From the NCBI RefSeq assembly GCF_003028855.1, contig NZ_CP028324.1, positions 3,968,001-4,032,000 on the forward strand: 64,000 bases of DNA, given 5' to 3'. The notes beneath the pieces were generated by a model. That model had not been told where the DNA came from. It saw nothing but the letters and a program-made list of their open reading frames with translations, and did not search any database. The translations under genes and the position numbers were made by a program. Every line of letters begins with the position of its first letter. Position 1 is the stretch's first letter. Positions 62,470 to 64,000 of this stretch are shown in pieces. The stretch is from Pseudoduganella armeniaca (GTDB lineage Bacteria; Pseudomonadota; Gammaproteobacteria; Burkholderiales; Burkholderiaceae_D).

Positions 62470-64000
62470 TTACGCTTCGATGTTGCGCGCCGAGTTGGCG
62501 GCCCAGCGGTACAGGGCCCCCAGCAGCACGCCGGCCGCGGCCAGCGACACCAGCATGCCGACCGATTCCGGCAGGCCCACGCCGAAATCCAGCGGCTCGC
62601 TCTTGCCGGAGGCGACGATCAGGCCGGCCAGCGCCACGTTGAACAGGCTTTCGCCGACGATGAATCCGGACATCACCAGCACGCCCACGCGCGACGCGGC
62701 CTCGCCGTAGGTCTTGCTGCGCATCGCCTTTTCGAAGTAGTAGCCGGTGGCGGCACCGACGACGACGGGCGCCGTCACGGCCGAGGGCAGGTAGACGGCC
62801 AGGCCGACGCCCAGCGGCGGCAGGCTGTATTTGCCGTTGCTGCCCTTCTTCAGCAGGAAGTCGATCACCACCAGGCCCAGGCCGATCAGCGCGCCCCAGC
62901 CGATCAGGTGCCACGGCAGGTCGCCGCCGATGACACCGCGCGCCAGGGTCGAGATCAGCGTGGCCTGGGGCGCGGCCAGCGGTTGGTCGGAGATGGCGTT
63001 CTGGTTCGGCGCGCCGGCGAAACCGTAGGCATGGTTCAGCAGGTCCAGCACTTGCGGCACGACGCAGGAGCCGGCGAACACGCCGATGATCAGCGCGACC
63101 TGCTGCTTCCAGGGCGTGGCGCCGACCAGCTGGCCGGTTTTCAAGTCCTGCAGGTTGTCGTTGCCGATCACGGCCACGGCCAGCACCACCGTCGTCACGA
63201 ACAGCGCGAAGGCGATCAGCGCCTGGCTGGTGTCGGGGCCCATCACCTGGCGGCCGACGATACCGACCGAGGTGGCGGCGCCCAGGATCGTCAGGATGGC
63301 GATGCCGGACACGGGGGAGTTGGACGAACCGATCAGGCCCGCCATGTAGCCGCACACGGCGGCGGCCAGGATGCCGGCCACCAGGATGTAGGCGATGCCC
63401 ACAGCCACCAGCGGCGTGGAGAGCGACGCCAGCGCGCCGCCTTCCAGGAACGATGCCAGCAGCCAGCCCGCCGGCACCAGCGAAATCAGCGTGACCAGGC
63501 CGACGATGAAGATCGGCATGTCGCGGTCCTCGCGCGGCACCGCCGCGCCGCCATGCTTGGCCGCGCGCGCCGCTTCCAGCGCGGAGCTCAGGCCGCCCAG
63601 CACCGGCTTGGCCAGGGTTGCCAGGGTGACGATGGCGGCGGCACCGATGGTACCGGCGCCCATCATGCGCACCTGCGTGCTCCACACGCCCAGCGCGTGG
63701 TCGGCGATGGACACGCCGGCGGCCATCGGCGTGGCGGCGGTCAGGATCGGCACCAGGATGCCCCAGGCGATGACGAGGCCCGCCAGCATGGCGATGCCGA
63801 CGGTGATGCCCATCAGGTGGCCGGCGCCCACCAGCGCCAGCGACGTCGAGGCGCCCAGGCCGGTGGCGCCGCTGCCGGCGCCGAAGCGGAAGTAATGCGC
63901 CACCTCGGCGGCGCCGACCTTGATGGCGGCCAGCAGCGCGAAGAAGGCGGAAGCGAGCGTGCCCAGGATGACCGCCCGCAGGCCGGCCTTGCCTTCCTGC
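62470..64000 (-). CDS. OPT-family oligopeptide/metal-chelate transporter (start beyond right edge)
   Basis: The frame is open from the right edge to a stop at 62470 and gives 510 residues of an inner-membrane protein with about twelve hydrophobic segments. Family patterns include GITVGIAMLAGLVIAWGILV, GYMAGLIGSSNSPVSGIAIL and GNDNLQDLKTGQLVGATPW. It also has FAGSCVVPQVLDLLNHAYGF and a late GFIVGESLFNVALAGLIV. This fits the prokaryotic OPT/YSL branch that may carry peptides or metal chelates. The N-terminal part is missing, so start and regulation cannot be seen. Confidence 0.93.
   Translation of the reverse strand, partial: QEGKAGLRAVILGTLASAFFALLAAIKVGAAEVAHYFRFGAGSGATGLGASTSLALVGAGHLMGITVGIAMLAGLVIAWGILVPILTAATPMAAGVSIADHALGVWSTQVRMMGAGTIGAAAIVTLATLAKPVLGGLSSALEAARAAKHGGAAVPREDRDMPIFIVGLVTLISLVPAGWLLASFLEGGALASLSTPLVAVGIAYILVAGILAAAVCGYMAGLIGSSNSPVSGIAILTILGAATSVGIVGRQVMGPDTSQALIAFALFVTTVVLAVAVIGNDNLQDLKTGQLVGATPWKQQVALIIGVFAGSCVVPQVLDLLNHAYGFAGAPNQNAISDQPLAAPQATLISTLARGVIGGDLPWHLIGWGALIGLGLVVIDFLLKKGSNGKYSLPPLGVGLAVYLPSAVTAPVVVGAATGYYFEKAMRSKTYGEAASRVGVLVMSGFIVGESLFNVALAGLIVASGKSEPLDFGVGLPESVGMLVSLAAAGVLLGALYRWAANSARNIEA

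Overview
The window looks like a chromosomal segment from a high-GC betaproteobacterium of the Massilia/Duganella type (Burkholderiales, Oxalobacteraceae). The evidence is the conserved order rpsB-tsf-pyrH-frr-uppS-cdsA-dxr-rseP-bamA-skp-lpxD-fabZ-lpxA-lpxB-rnhB, the ratA/rnfH block divergent from smpB, two PEP-CTERM proteins (one of the MHFG type), and long intergenic palindromes that start with a GACAGGC-like arm. The assignment rests on recognised families and gene order, not on a database search.

Region 1 (1-7440) is accessory. It holds the start of a LuxR-type regulator reading off the left edge, then a rightward cluster: a tyrosinase with a C-terminal shielding-type domain, a PpoB2-like (DUF2182) membrane copper chaperone, a caspase-like peptidase with a His-Cys dyad, a duplicated-domain protein ending in an I78-type peptidase-inhibitor domain (frameshifted here), a small acidic protein, and a secreted beta-barrel-like protein whose start overlaps the stop before it. 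Tyrosinase with PpoB2 is a known pairing; a caspase-like peptidase and a candidate inhibitor beside it is the most unusual content of the window.

Region 2 (7440-31650) is mostly housekeeping and stress functions: guaB-guaA, an Xre-type regulator, rnfH-ratA/smpB, a FlgO-type lipoprotein pair, a sirtuin, SPFH/NfeD membrane proteins, ppsA/ppsR, a regulator/membrane-protein pair, an M28 peptidase, and an ECF41 sigma-factor module (SDR oxidoreductase, sigJ, carboxymuconolactone decarboxylase) with two matching candidate promoters. Region 3 (31650-46520) is one long leftward run of translation, cell-envelope and lipid A genes.

Region 4 (46520-64000) holds PEP-CTERM proteins, a KfrA-like protein, a ribbon-helix-helix regulator with an upstream palindrome next to a PHB-depolymerase-family esterase, map-glnD-pseudouridine synthase, a YcgR-like PilZ protein, an intact IS3-family element inserted into one of the intergenic palindromes, a QseBC-like two-component system beside a MipA/OmpV porin, and the 3' part of an OPT-family transporter.

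Six genes, three of them normally essential or nearly so (smpB, bamA, cdsA), carry an apparent single-base loss in or beside a short homopolymer, mostly G/C. This looks like a property of the sequence data rather than gene decay, so those genes are annotated over their full repaired extent.
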